From positions 1 through 64,000 of the forward strand of contig NZ_JACYXK010000016.1 in NCBI RefSeq assembly GCF_014842975.1: a stretch of 64,000 bases of DNA. Direction: 5' to 3'. The stretch's first letter is position 1. Each line of letters opens with the position of its first letter. The translations under genes were made by a program, and so were the position numbers. Source of the DNA: Rhodanobacter sp. DHB23. Its GTDB lineage: Bacteria; Pseudomonadota; Gammaproteobacteria; Xanthomonadales; Rhodanobacteraceae. The notes under the pieces were generated by a model. That model did no database searches, was not told the origin of the DNA, and saw nothing but the letters and a program-made list of their open reading frames with translations. Below are positions 27,891 through 37,158 of the stretch, one piece after another.

Positions 27891-28931
27891 GTGGCGCGTC
27901 CGCGCGATGAGTCCTCGCCCCTGTTCGCCGGCAACGCCGCAGGCACCCTGCGGCTGATCGTCTACCTGGCCCTGGCCCTGGTGCTGATGGTGCTCGACCA
28001 CCGCAACGGCTGGCTGTGGCGTGTGCGCAGCATGGCCTCGATGGTGGTGGAGCCGATGTACCGCCTGGCCGACCTGCCCAGCGCCGGCATGCGCACGCTC
28101 AGCGTGGCGTTCGCCGACCGCAAACGGCTCACCGAGCAGAACCAGCGCCTGCGCGAGGACCTGCTGCTGGCCAACGCGCGGCTCAACCGCATGGCCGGCG
28201 TGGCCGAGCAGAACCAGCACCTCAAGGAACTGCTGGACACCCAGCGCAGCCTCGACATCAACGTGCAGCTGGCGCGCGTGGTCGGCGTGGACCTGGGCGC
28301 CTGGCAGCAGCGGCTGGTGCTGAACCTCGGGGCGCGCGACGGCGTGAAGCCGGGCCAGCCGGTGATCGACGCGCACGGCGTGATGGGGCAGGTGGTCGAG
28401 GTGCTGCCGCGGACCTCGGTGGTGATGCTGGTGACCGATCCGGCGCACGCGATCCCGGTGGTGGTGGACCGTTCCGGCCTGCGCACCGTGGCCTATGGCG
28501 CCCGCGACGGCAGCGGCCTGGTGCTGCCCAACATCCCGCTGGCCGCCGACGTGCAGCCGGGCGACCGGTTGCTCACCTCCGGCCTGGGCGGGCGCTTCCC
28601 GCCGGGCTTCCCGGTGGGCAAGGTGGTGGCGGTGGCGCCGGGCGTTTCCGGCATGTTCCGGGTGGCACAGGTGCAGCCGGCGGCCGACATCGACCGCAGC
28701 GAGGACGTGCTGCTGCTGCACGACCAGGCCGAACCCGACGGCCCGCCCGTGCCGGTGGTTCCGGCCGGTCCGCCCGCCACGCTGGCGCCCGCGCCGGGTG
28801 CGGCGAACGGCGGCGCGCCCACGGCGGCGGCCTCCGCGAGCGCCGTGCGGCCGACCCTGCCGCGCGCCACTGCCAACCTGCCGGCCGCGGCCTCCGCCAC
28901 CGCGCCTGCCGCGGCCGGGAGCACGCGATGA
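27891..28931 (+). CDS. mreC: Rod-shape-determining protein MreC
   Basis: Bitopic inner-membrane protein whose periplasmic beta domains activate PBP2/RodA. It is 346 residues from a GTG at 27891. The TM helix is LRLIVYLALALVLMVLDHR; a coiled coil follows around residues 70-110 (LTEQNQRLREDLLLANARLNRMAGVAEQNQHLKELL). The MreC core includes DGVKPGQPVIDAHGVMGQVVEV and GDRLLTSGLGGRFPPGFPVGKV. A C-terminal Ala/Pro tail of about 60 residues is probably disordered. The stop overlaps the mreD start (ATGA). Confidence 0.95.
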   Translation: MARPRDESSPLFAGNAAGTLRLIVYLALALVLMVLDHRNGWLWRVRSMASMVVEPMYRLADLPSAGMRTLSVAFADRKRLTEQNQRLREDLLLANARLNRMAGVAEQNQHLKELLDTQRSLDINVQLARVVGVDLGAWQQRLVLNLGARDGVKPGQPVIDAHGVMGQVVEVLPRTSVVMLVTDPAHAIPVVVDRSGLRTVAYGARDGSGLVLPNIPLAADVQPGDRLLTSGLGGRFPPGFPVGKVVAVAPGVSGMFRVAQVQPAADIDRSEDVLLLHDQAEPDGPPVPVVPAGPPATLAPAPGAANGGAPTAAASASAVRPTLPRATANLPAAASATAPAAAGSTR

Positions 28932-29413
28932 ACCGCCAGCGCCTGTCCGCCTGGTGGTTCGCCGGCACGTTGCTGTTCGCGCTGCTCTCGATGCTGGTGC
29001 CGCTGCCGGCGCCGCTGGAGCCGTTCAAGCCGTACTGGCCCGCGTTGGTGCTGCTGTACTGGACGCTGGAGTCGGAGGACCGGGTCAGCCTGGGCCTGGC
29101 CTTCGTGCTCGGCCTGGGCGCCGACCTGTTCGATGGCGTGCTGCTGGGCGAGCAGGCGCTGCGCCTGTGCGCGCTGGTGTTCATCGTGCTGCGCTTCCGC
29201 TCGCGGCTGCGCTTCTTCCCGATGTGGCAGCAGGCGCTGGCGGTGCTGGCGCTGCTGGTGAACGACCGCATCCTGCTGCTGGTGGTGCGCCTGCTGTCCG
29301 GTGCGACGATGCCGCCGGCCAGCTGGTGGATCGCCCCGTTCGTGGGCGCCGCGCTGTGGCCGTTCCTGTTCCTGCTGCTGGACGACCTGCGCATGCGCTT
29401 GCGCCTGCAGTGA
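28928..29413 (+). CDS. mreD: Rod-shape-determining protein MreD
   Basis: Polytopic inner-membrane component of the elongasome, 161 residues with five or six hydrophobic helices (FAGTLLFALLSMLVPLPAPL, YWPALVLLYWTLES, LGLAFVLGLGADLFDGVLLG, ALAVLALLVNDRILLLVV, WWIAPFVGAALWPFLFLLL). The GLGADLFDGVLLGEQAL stretch is the MreD signature region. It starts with an ATG overlapping the mreC stop and is followed seven bases later by mrdA. Confidence 0.93.
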   Translation: MNRQRLSAWWFAGTLLFALLSMLVPLPAPLEPFKPYWPALVLLYWTLESEDRVSLGLAFVLGLGADLFDGVLLGEQALRLCALVFIVLRFRSRLRFFPMWQQALAVLALLVNDRILLLVVRLLSGATMPPASWWIAPFVGAALWPFLFLLLDDLRMRLRLQ

Positions 29414-29420
29414 GCATGCG

Positions 29421-31448
29421 ATGAAGCTGCGGCGCGCGATCAAGGATTCACGCAGCGAACTCGAGCTGTTCCGCCGCCGTGCGCTGGCGGGCTTCGCGCT
29501 GATCCTGCTGGGCCTCGCCGGCCTGGTGGTCCGTTACGCGACCCTGCAGGTGTCGCGCTACGACGAATTCGCCGCGCGTTCGGAGAACAATCGCGTCAAG
29601 CCCATCGCGATCCCGCCCGCGCGCGGCCTGATCTTCGACCGCAACGGCGTGCTGCTGGCCAACAACGTGCCCGCGTTCCGGCTCGAGGTGGTGCCCGAGC
29701 AGGTGACCGACATGCAGGCCATGCTGGAACGGCTCGGCCAGGTCATCCCGCTCGGCCAGGACGACCTCGACGCCTTCCGCAAGCAGCTCAAACAGAGCCG
29801 CCGCTTCGAGAGCGTGCCGCTGAAGATGCGCCTCAGCGAGGACGAGATCGACCGCTTCGCGGTGAACCGCTGGCGCTTCCCCGGCGTGGACGTGGTGCCT
29901 TACCAGAACCGCCGCTATCCGCTGGGCGAACTGTTCGCGCACGTGATCGGCTACGTCGCGCGCATCGACGCGGACGACCTCGACCGGCTCGACCCGGCGA
30001 GCTACAAGGGCACCACCCATGTGGGCCGCATCGGCGTCGAGCGCTCCTACGAGGACATGCTGCACGGCACGCCGGGTTACGAACTGGTGGAAGTGAACGC
30101 GGACGGCCGCACCCAGCGCGTGTTGCAGACGCATCCGGCCATCGCCGGCAAGAACATCTACCTCAGCATCGACGCGCGCATCCAGAAGGCCGCCGAGCAG
30201 GCGCTGGCTGGCCAGGTCGGTTCGGCGGTGGCGATCGATCCGCGCAACGGACAGGTGCTGGCGATGGTCAGCGTGCCGAGCTTCGATCCCAACCTGTTCG
30301 TCGATGGCATCAGCCAAGTCGATTACCGCAGCTTGAACACCGCGCCGGACAAGCCGCTGCTCAACCGCGCCCTGCGCGGCGTGTACCCGCCCGGCTCCAC
30401 GGTGAAACCCTTCCTGGCGCTGGGCGGCCTGGAACTGGGCCTGCGCACGCCGGCGGACAGCGTGCTTTCCACCGGCACGTTCTGCGTCCCCGGCACCACG
30501 TTCTGCCGGCGCGACGACCGCCGCGGCGGCTTCGGCACGGTGAACCTGCGCATGGCCATCATGTGGTCGGTGAACACCTACTTCTACAAGCTCGCGCTGG
30601 ACATGGGCATCGACCGCTACGACGACTGGATGAGCCGCTTCGGCTTCGGCCAGCCCAGCGGCATCGACCTCAACGGCGAATCCAGCGGCATCCTGCCTTC
30701 GCGCGCATGGAAGACCAGGCGTTACAAGACGCCGTGGTTCCCCGGCGAAACCATCATCGCGGGCATCGGGCAGGGCTACTGGACGGTGACGCCGATGCAG
30801 CTGGCGCACGCCTTGTCCATCCTCGCCGGGCACGGCGTGCCGTACGCGCCGCGGCTGGTGATGGCCACGCAGACCGACGTGGATGCGCCGAAGCAGCCGC
30901 TGCCCAATCCGCCCAGCGGCCCCTCCGTCATCAAGAGTCCCGCCGACTGGCAGGCCGTGGTGGACGGCATGCAGATGGTGGTGAACGACCCGCGCGGCAC
31001 CGGCTACGGGCTGGGCAAGGGCTTCCCGTACACCATCGCCGGCAAGAGCGGCACCGCCGAGATCTACTCGCGCCACACCGACGCGTACAACGAGAACACC
31101 AACCTCGCCTACCTCGCCAGCCGCCATCGCGCGTGGTTCGAGATGTTCGCGCCGGCGGAGGAGCCGCGCATCGCGGTGGTGGTGTCGCTGGAGAATGGCG
31201 CCTGGGGCGCCTCGTCGGCCGGCCCCATCGCGCGCAAGATCCTCGACGCGTGGCTGGCCACCCAGCCGGACGCGCCGCCGGACACGCCGCTGCAGCCGGG
31301 CAGCCTGTCCTCCCCCGATGTGGTGTCGAGGGCGCCGCCGAACGCGCCGGCATCAGGCGCGTCGGCGCCCGACGCGGCGACGGATGCAACGCCGGACGCG
31401 CCGCAGGACGAACCCGCGAACGCGTCGTCGCAGGAGAACCCGCCATGA
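29421..31448 (+). CDS. mrdA: Penicillin-binding protein 2 (peptidoglycan transpeptidase)
   Basis: Class B PBP that cross-links peptidoglycan during elongation, 675 residues. N-terminal cytoplasmic tail and TM anchor (LAGFALILLGLAGLVVRYATLQV), pedestal domain (PPARGLIFDRNGVLLANNVPAFRLEVVPEQ; GRIGVERSYEDMLHGTPG), and transpeptidase domain with catalytic S326 in GSTVKPF, SVN in the SxN position (SVNTYFYK), and KSGTAE as the KTG box. The last ~70 residues are Ala/Pro/Asp-rich and dispensable-looking. It overlaps rodA by ATGA, keeping the glycosyltransferase/transpeptidase pair coupled. Confidence 0.96.
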   Translation: MKLRRAIKDSRSELELFRRRALAGFALILLGLAGLVVRYATLQVSRYDEFAARSENNRVKPIAIPPARGLIFDRNGVLLANNVPAFRLEVVPEQVTDMQAMLERLGQVIPLGQDDLDAFRKQLKQSRRFESVPLKMRLSEDEIDRFAVNRWRFPGVDVVPYQNRRYPLGELFAHVIGYVARIDADDLDRLDPASYKGTTHVGRIGVERSYEDMLHGTPGYELVEVNADGRTQRVLQTHPAIAGKNIYLSIDARIQKAAEQALAGQVGSAVAIDPRNGQVLAMVSVPSFDPNLFVDGISQVDYRSLNTAPDKPLLNRALRGVYPPGSTVKPFLALGGLELGLRTPADSVLSTGTFCVPGTTFCRRDDRRGGFGTVNLRMAIMWSVNTYFYKLALDMGIDRYDDWMSRFGFGQPSGIDLNGESSGILPSRAWKTRRYKTPWFPGETIIAGIGQGYWTVTPMQLAHALSILAGHGVPYAPRLVMATQTDVDAPKQPLPNPPSGPSVIKSPADWQAVVDGMQMVVNDPRGTGYGLGKGFPYTIAGKSGTAEIYSRHTDAYNENTNLAYLASRHRAWFEMFAPAEEPRIAVVVSLENGAWGASSAGPIARKILDAWLATQPDAPPDTPLQPGSLSSPDVVSRAPPNAPASGASAPDAATDATPDAPQDEPANASSQENPP

Positions 31449-32572
31449 TCGAGATGCTGCATGTGCGGATGAAGCGCCTGCTGCGCCGCGTGCTGACGCG
31501 GCCGCGCATCGACCTGCCGCTGGCGGCGGGCCTGCTGCTGCTGGCGGTGGCGGGACTCTGCACGCTCTACAGCGCGGCCGCCGGCGATGGCGGCACGACC
31601 AGCGGTCAGGTGGTCGGGCAGGCCATGCGCTTCGTGCTGGGTTTCGTGCTGATGCTGCTGATCTCGCGCATCCCGCCCTCGGTCCTGCGCAACTGGACGC
31701 CGTGGCTCTACGCCGGCAGCACCCTGCTGCTGGTGGTGGTGTCGGTGCTGGGCGAGGGCCGCGGCGCCGACCGCTGGCTGAACCTCGGCGTGATGCGCTT
31801 CCAGCCGTCCGAACTGGCCAAGCTCACCATGCCGATGATGGTGGCGTGGTACCTGCACCCGCGCCAGTTGCCGCCGCGCTGGAAGGACATCGCGATGGTC
31901 GGCGTGCTGATCGCGGTTCCCGCCTACCTGATCGGCAAGCAGCCGGACCTGGGGACGGCCCTGCTGGTGGCGGCGGCCGGCAGCTTCGCGCTGTTCCTCT
32001 CGGGCATGGCGTGGTGGCGCATCGGCCTGCTGCTGGCGGCCGCGGCCGGCATGGCGCCGGTCGCCTGGCACTTCATGCACGGGTACCAGCGCGGCCGCAT
32101 CCTCACCATGCTCAACCCGGAATCCGACCCGCTCGGCAACGGCTGGCACATCATCCAGTCGCAGATCGCGGTGGGTTCCGGCGGCGCGTTCGGCAAGGGC
32201 TGGATGCACAGCTCGCAGGCGCAGCTGGATTTCCTGCCCGAGCACACCACCGACTTCATCTTCGCGGTGTTCTCCGAGGAGTTCGGCCTGCTCGGCGTGT
32301 GCCTGATGATGGTGCTGTACGCCTTCATCATCGGCCGCTGCCTGTGGATCGCGATGGAGGCGCGCGAGACCTACTCGCGCCTGCTCGCCGGCGCGATCGG
32401 CATGAGCCTGTTCGTCTACGTGTTCGTCAATGGCGGCATGGTCTCCGGCATGCTGCCGGTGGTCGGCGTGCCGATGCCGATGGTGAGCTACGGCGGCACC
32501 TCGGCGGTAACCCTGCTGGTGGGCTTCGGCATGCTGATGTCGATCCATGCGCACCGCAAAAGGCACGACTGA
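31445..32572 (+). CDS. rodA: Peptidoglycan glycosyltransferase RodA
   Basis: SEDS-family polymerase that extends glycan strands together with PBP2, 375 residues, about ten TM helices. Family motifs: GADRWLNLGVMRFQPSELAKL, the catalytic-loop region GYQRGRILTMLNPESDPLGNGWHIIQSQIAVGSGG, HTTDFIFAVFSEEFG, and GVPMPMVSYGGTSAV near the C-terminus. It starts with an ATG overlapping the mrdA stop. The next gene, mltB, is about 180 bases away. Confidence 0.96.
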   Translation: MIEMLHVRMKRLLRRVLTRPRIDLPLAAGLLLLAVAGLCTLYSAAAGDGGTTSGQVVGQAMRFVLGFVLMLLISRIPPSVLRNWTPWLYAGSTLLLVVVSVLGEGRGADRWLNLGVMRFQPSELAKLTMPMMVAWYLHPRQLPPRWKDIAMVGVLIAVPAYLIGKQPDLGTALLVAAAGSFALFLSGMAWWRIGLLLAAAAGMAPVAWHFMHGYQRGRILTMLNPESDPLGNGWHIIQSQIAVGSGGAFGKGWMHSSQAQLDFLPEHTTDFIFAVFSEEFGLLGVCLMMVLYAFIIGRCLWIAMEARETYSRLLAGAIGMSLFVYVFVNGGMVSGMLPVVGVPMPMVSYGGTSAVTLLVGFGMLMSIHAHRKRHD

Positions 32573-32749
32573 ATCGCCGCCCACGCGTTTTCGCTTTTCC
32601 GTAAGATCGGGCTCGATCGTGAGCCGTTCGGCGGTGAATCATTGAGCCGGGTGAATCGCCCTTCACCGTTGTGCCATGCCGTGCCCGGGCTGGGCGCAGG
32701 TGCATGCTAGGCTTGCGGCGACTGCATACCTTGTGAGCCTTGCCGCTTC

Positions 32750-33772
32750 ATGATCCCTGTTTTCGCATCGCGCTCGATTCGCCCCATCATCGCGGCGCTG
32801 GGCTTGTTCCTGTTGATGGCGGCCGTGCCGGTATTCGCCGAAACGCATCCCGGCCAGTCCGCGCTGGTGCAGGAGGTGGTGCGCGACACCGGCAAGGATC
32901 CGGCCATGCTCAACGCGCTGCTCGACCAGGCGCAGATGCAGCAGAGCATCCTCGACGCGATGAACCGGCCGGCGGAGTCCAAGCCGTGGAGCGCGTACCG
33001 GCCGATCTTCCTCACCCAGAAGCGCATCGACGACGGTGTGGCGTTCTATCGCGCGAACCGCGCCTTGCTGGAGCGCATCGGCCGGCAGTACGGCGTGGAG
33101 CCGCAGTACCTCGTGGCGATCATCGGCGTGGAGACGTTCTACGGGCGCATCACCGGCAAGTACAAGGTGCTCGATGCGCTGGTGACGCTGGGTTTCTACT
33201 ACCCGAAGCGCGCGCCCTATTTCCGTCAGCAGCTGAAGACCTTGCTGGAGCTGCCGGACAACCACCTCGCCGGCCCGCTGGACACGCTCACCGGCTCCTA
33301 TGCCGGCGCGCAGGGCTGGGGCCAATTCATGCCCGACAGCATCCGCGACTTCGCGGTGGACGAGGACGGCGACGGCCGCATCGACCTGCAGAATTCGCTG
33401 CCCGACATCCTCGCCAGCGTGGCGAACTACTTCGCCAGGCACGGCTGGATCGCCGGCGGCCCGGTGGCGGCGCGCGCGCAGCCGGATGGCGCGGCCAGGC
33501 CGCTGGGCGACTGGCAGGCGAAGCCGCAGTGGCCGCTGGAGCAATTGGAAGCCTGGGGCTATGCGCCGCTCCAGCACCTGGACCCGGGCGAGCCGACCAG
33601 CCTGCTGACGCTGGCCGGCGCGGGCGGGCCGGAGACGTGGTTCACCTTCAACAATTTCCAGGTGATCACCACCTACAACCGCAGCCCGATGTACGCGATG
33701 GCGGTGGACCAGCTGGCGCAGGCGATCATGGATGGCGTGCACGACGCGGACAACGCGGGCAGCGCGCAATGA
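32750..33772 (+). CDS. mltB: Lytic murein transglycosylase B
   Basis: Cleaves the MurNAc-GlcNAc bond to form 1,6-anhydro ends, 340 residues. A signal peptide (IAALGLFLLMAAVPVFAETH) without a lipobox suggests a soluble periplasmic form rather than the E. coli lipoprotein. The catalytic glutamate is in AIIGVETFYGRITGKYKVLDAL; YAGAQGWGQFMPDSIRDFAVDEDGDGRIDL and WFTFNNFQVITTYNRSPMYAMAV are family motifs. It overlaps rlpA by ATGA, placing cell-wall hydrolases next to the elongasome. Confidence 0.94.
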   Translation: MIPVFASRSIRPIIAALGLFLLMAAVPVFAETHPGQSALVQEVVRDTGKDPAMLNALLDQAQMQQSILDAMNRPAESKPWSAYRPIFLTQKRIDDGVAFYRANRALLERIGRQYGVEPQYLVAIIGVETFYGRITGKYKVLDALVTLGFYYPKRAPYFRQQLKTLLELPDNHLAGPLDTLTGSYAGAQGWGQFMPDSIRDFAVDEDGDGRIDLQNSLPDILASVANYFARHGWIAGGPVAARAQPDGAARPLGDWQAKPQWPLEQLEAWGYAPLQHLDPGEPTSLLTLAGAGGPETWFTFNNFQVITTYNRSPMYAMAVDQLAQAIMDGVHDADNAGSAQ

Positions 33773-34716
33773 GGTTGTGGCACGGCCTGTCGTTGCCGGC
33801 GGCGGTGCTGATCCTGACGGCTTGCGGCGGCCGGCCGGCCACGCGGCCGGTGACGTCGCCGACAGCGACATCAACATCGACGACTGGCGGCACGGCGTCG
33901 TCGTCCGGCACCGCCGCGCATCGCGGCTGGTTCCATCGCGGCGACGACACCAGCCTGCCGCAGGACCAGCGCTACGGCGACAGCAACGACAGTTCGCCCA
34001 CCGGGGCGCCGCCGGCCTTCATCTACAGCCTGCCCGAGCCGGTGCCGCAGGCGGAACCGCGCTCGCGGTACGGCAACATCTCGCCCTACACCGTGCTGGG
34101 GCAGAGCTACAGCGTGCTGTCCAGCGCGCGCGGCTACGACGAGCGCGGCATCGCCTCGTTCTACGGCAACAAGTTCCACGGCTACAAGACCTCCAGCCTG
34201 GAGGACTACGACATGTACAAGTTCACCGCCGCCAGCAAGGTGCTGCCGCTGCCGAGCTACGCGCGGGTGACCAACCTCGCCAACGGCAAGAGCGTGGTCG
34301 TGCGCATCAACGACCGCGGGCCGTTCCACGAGAACCGCATCATCGACCTGTCCTATGCCGCCGCGGTGCGCATCGGAGTCTGGCCCAAGGGGACGGGGCT
34401 GGTCGAGGTGCAGGGCATCGATCCGGCCGCGCCGGGGCAGGAACCACCGCCGCCCGCGCCGGTCACAAGCCAGGGCGGGTCGCCGGGCATCTACCTGCAG
34501 GTGGGCGCGTTCTCCGATCCGGCCAACGCCGAGCGGGTGGCCGCGCAACTACGCCAGGCCAATTTTGCGCCGGTACAGCTTGAACAGGTTCAGATCAACG
34601 ACCGCACCATCCATCGCGTGCGCGTGGGGCCGCTGGACAGCGTGGATCGCGCTGACGACGTGACCAACCGCATCGAGGGCATGGGGCTGCCGCGGCCGAA
34701 GGTCGCGGTAAACTGA
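33769..34716 (+). CDS. rlpA: Septal-ring lytic transglycosylase RlpA (lipoprotein)
   Basis: Outer-membrane lipoprotein that cleaves denuded glycan strands, 315 residues. Lipobox LTAC is at about residues 16-19, followed by a Thr/Ser-rich linker. The double-psi beta-barrel domain shows GIASFYGNKFHGYKTSSLEDYDMYKFTAA and VVVRINDRGPFHENRIIDLSYAAA. The C-terminal SPOR domain (IYLQVGAFSDPANAERVAAQLRQANF ... HRVRVGPLDS) binds septal peptidoglycan. It is translationally coupled to mltB. Confidence 0.95.
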   Translation: MRLWHGLSLPAAVLILTACGGRPATRPVTSPTATSTSTTGGTASSSGTAAHRGWFHRGDDTSLPQDQRYGDSNDSSPTGAPPAFIYSLPEPVPQAEPRSRYGNISPYTVLGQSYSVLSSARGYDERGIASFYGNKFHGYKTSSLEDYDMYKFTAASKVLPLPSYARVTNLANGKSVVVRINDRGPFHENRIIDLSYAAAVRIGVWPKGTGLVEVQGIDPAAPGQEPPPPAPVTSQGGSPGIYLQVGAFSDPANAERVAAQLRQANFAPVQLEQVQINDRTIHRVRVGPLDSVDRADDVTNRIEGMGLPRPKVAVN

Positions 34717-34776
34717 CGCACTTTCCATCGACGGTGCCCGCGGGCGCCGTCCAGCAACCTCCGGAACACGATCACG

Positions 34777-36054
34777 ATGAGTTTCCTCCGCCGCATCCTG
34801 ACCCCGCTGGCCGCCACCGCGCTGGTGGCTGGCGTCGCCGTCGCCCAGACGCCGCCGCACCCGACGACCCCGCCGCATCCCAGCGGCGTGCCCAGTCCCG
34901 TGGTGGCGCCGATGCCGGTGCCGCCGCCGCCGGACGTGGATGCGCAGAGCTGGGTGCTGATGGACTACGCCACCGGCCAGATCCTCGCCTCGAAGAACCC
35001 CGACGACCGCCGCGCGCCGGCCTCGCTGACCAAGGTGATGACCGATTACGTGGTCTCCGCCGAGATCGCCAACGGGCGCGTGCACCCGAACGACACCGTG
35101 ACCATCAGCGAGCACGCCTGGCGTTCCGGCGGCGCCGGCACCGACGGCTCCACCAGCTTCCTGAAGCTCAACAGCCAGGTGCCGCTGGAGGACCTGCTCA
35201 AGGGCATGATCGTGCAGTCCGGCAACGACGCGGCGATCGCGCTGGCCGAGCACACCGCCGGTTCCGAGGACGCGTTCGCCAACCTGATGAACGCCTACGC
35301 CAGGCAGCTCGGCATGGTGAACACGCATTACGCGAATGCGTCGGGCTACCCGGTGGACGACCACTATTCCACCGCGCACGACATCGCGACCCTTTCGCGC
35401 GCGCTGATCCATGATTTCCCCACCGACTACGCGATCTCCGCGATCAAGGAGTACGAGTGGAACGGCATCAAGCAGCAGAACCGCAACGAACTGCTGTGGC
35501 GCGACGCCACCGTGGACGGCATCAAGACCGGCCACACCGCCGCCGCCGGCTTCTGCCTCGATGCCTCGGCCAAGCGCGGCGACGAGCGCATGATCGCGGT
35601 GGTGCTCGGTTCCAGCACCAACAAGGGCCGCGCCGACGCGGCGATGGCGCTGCTCAACTACGGCTTCCGTTTCTACGAGACGCACAAGCTGTACGACGCC
35701 GGCAAGCCGCTGGTCAGCCCGCGCCTGTGGAAGGGACAGGCCAACACGCTGCCGCTGGGCGTGGCCGACGACGTGCTGGTGACGGTGAAGACCGGCCAGT
35801 ACGACCAGCTCAAGGCCGCGATGGACATCCCCGCCATCCTGGTCGCGCCGTTCAAGAAGGGGCAGCAGGTGGGCACGCTGCGCATCACCATGGACGGCCA
35901 GCCGGTCCAGAACGTGCCGCTGGTCGCGCTGGACGATGCGCCGCAGGGCGGCTTCTTCTCGCGCCTGTGGGATTCGATCCTGCTGTGGTTCCACGGCAGC
36001 AAGAAGACCGACGCGGCCGCACCCGCGCCGGCCGCCGCAGCGAGCGCGAAGTGA
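34777..36054 (+). CDS. dacA: D-alanyl-D-alanine carboxypeptidase (PBP5/6 family)
   Basis: Trims pentapeptide side chains, 425 residues. Signal peptide (PLAATALVAGVAVA), a Pro-rich mature start, catalytic S83 and K86 in PASLTKVM, SGN in VQSGNDAAIALAE, and KTG in GIKTGHTAAAGFCL. A C-terminal beta domain is followed by LFSRLWDSILLWFHGSKK, an amphipathic anchor typical of PBP5/6, and an unusual Ala-rich tail. The stop and the ybeD start share a base (TGATG). Confidence 0.94.
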   Translation: MSFLRRILTPLAATALVAGVAVAQTPPHPTTPPHPSGVPSPVVAPMPVPPPPDVDAQSWVLMDYATGQILASKNPDDRRAPASLTKVMTDYVVSAEIANGRVHPNDTVTISEHAWRSGGAGTDGSTSFLKLNSQVPLEDLLKGMIVQSGNDAAIALAEHTAGSEDAFANLMNAYARQLGMVNTHYANASGYPVDDHYSTAHDIATLSRALIHDFPTDYAISAIKEYEWNGIKQQNRNELLWRDATVDGIKTGHTAAAGFCLDASAKRGDERMIAVVLGSSTNKGRADAAMALLNYGFRFYETHKLYDAGKPLVSPRLWKGQANTLPLGVADDVLVTVKTGQYDQLKAAMDIPAILVAPFKKGQQVGTLRITMDGQPVQNVPLVALDDAPQGGFFSRLWDSILLWFHGSKKTDAAAPAPAAAASAK

Positions 36055-36344
36055 TGCACGAGATCGATTTCAGCCAGGCGAAGAAGGAAGGCAAGGGCTT
36101 CCATTTCCCCGGTGAGTTCGAGATCACCGCGGTGGGCAACGCCAGTGCCGGCCTGCCCACCCACGTGCCGCTGCTGCTCGAGCGGGCGGGCCTGCAGGTG
36201 CTGCACGAGACGGTGAAGCACCGCCATTCCGGCAGCGGCAACTACGTCTCGGTCACGGTGAGCTTCCGCTGCGACAACCGCGAGCAGTACGACAGCGCGC
36301 ATGCCGTGCTGCGTGCGGATCCGGATATCCGTTACACGCTGTGA
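36054..36344 (+). CDS. ybeD: DUF493/YbeD family regulatory protein
   Basis: Small ACT-like protein of 96 residues with the family pattern FHFPGEFEITAVGNA ... YVSVTVSFRCDNREQYDSAHAVLRADPDIRYTL. In E. coli ybeD also lies between dacA and lipB, and the same synteny is kept here. Function is uncertain; proposed to modulate lipoate biosynthesis because of that location. Confidence 0.92.
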   Translation: MHEIDFSQAKKEGKGFHFPGEFEITAVGNASAGLPTHVPLLLERAGLQVLHETVKHRHSGSGNYVSVTVSFRCDNREQYDSAHAVLRADPDIRYTL

Positions 36345-36347
36345 GAG

Positions 36348-36498
36348 CCGGGATTCGAGATACGGGATTCGGGATTCGCAAGAGCCGCGCCCCGGATCTC
36401 GTGGCAAATACGAATAACACGGCTCCCGTTCGAGAAAAACGCAAGGTAGCAAGCTGGCAGTGACCCCCGAATCCCGTATCCCGTATCCCGAATCCCGG
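36348..36498. repeat. Inverted intergenic repeat of GGGATTCG/GGGATAC units
   Basis: Left arm 36348-36378 and right arm 36468-36498 are 31 bases each and differ at three positions when one is reverse-complemented. Each arm is built from tandem GGGATTCG or GGGATACG units, a repeat style frequent between genes in xanthomonads. The right arm extends into the 5' end of lipB. Confidence 0.88.
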
Positions 36499-37158
36499 CC
36501 CCTGGCCATCCGCCGCCTCGGCCGCCAGCCCTACGCGGCGACCTGGAAGGCGATGAGTGCGTTCACCGACAACCGCACCGCCGACACGGTGGACGAGTTC
36601 TGGCTGCTGGAGCACGACCCGGTGTTCACCCTGGGCCAGGCCGGCAAGATGGAGCACGTGCTGGCGCCCGGCGACATTCCGGTGGTCCCGGTGGACCGCG
36701 GCGGCCAGGTGACCTACCACGGCCCCGGCCAGATCGTGGGCTATCCGCTGATCGACCTGCGCCGCGCCGGGCTGGGGGTGCGCGAGCTGGTCAACAGGAT
36801 CGAGCAGGCCATCATCGATACGCTGGCGCACTGGAACATCGTCGCCGAACGCCGCGAGGGCGCGCCGGGCGTCTACGTGGCCGAGGCCAAGGTGGCCGCG
36901 CTGGGCCTGCGCGTGCGCCGCGGCTGCAGCTTCCATGGGCTGGCCTTCAACGTGAACATGAACCTGGAACCGTTCCATCGCATCAACCCTTGCGGCTACA
37001 AGGGTTTGGCAGTGACGCAGGTGCTAGACTTGGGCGGCCCGTCGCGTTTGGCGGACGTGGAAGATGCGCTGGTGGAAGAGTTCTGCCGCCAGTTCGGTTT
37101 CCGCGCCGAACCGGCCGCTCCCGTCATCCCCGAACTCCCCGCACGCGAATCCGCATGA
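36460..37158 (+). CDS. lipB: Octanoyl-ACP:protein N-octanoyltransferase LipB
   Basis: Transfers octanoyl groups to lipoyl domains, the first step of lipoate synthesis, 232 residues from the GTG at 36460. Motifs: [21 protein letters not shown], with the catalytic lysine in AEAKVAALG and the catalytic cysteine in [14 protein letters not shown]. Family similarity begins only at [19 protein letters not shown]. The ~14 residues before it ([13 protein letters not shown]) are encoded by the right arm of the intergenic repeat, so the repeat has supplied the start codon and N-terminus. No later start is plausible before the conserved core. The stop overlaps lipA (ATGA). Confidence 0.93.
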   Translation: MTPESRIPYPESRPLAIRRLGRQPYAATWKAMSAFTDNRTADTVDEFWLLEHDPVFTLGQAGKMEHVLAPGDIPVVPVDRGGQVTYHGPGQIVGYPLIDLRRAGLGVRELVNRIEQAIIDTLAHWNIVAERREGAPGVYVAEAKVAALGLRVRRGCSFHGLAFNVNMNLEPFHRINPCGYKGLAVTQVLDLGGPSRLADVEDALVEEFCRQFGFRAEPAAPVIPELPARESA

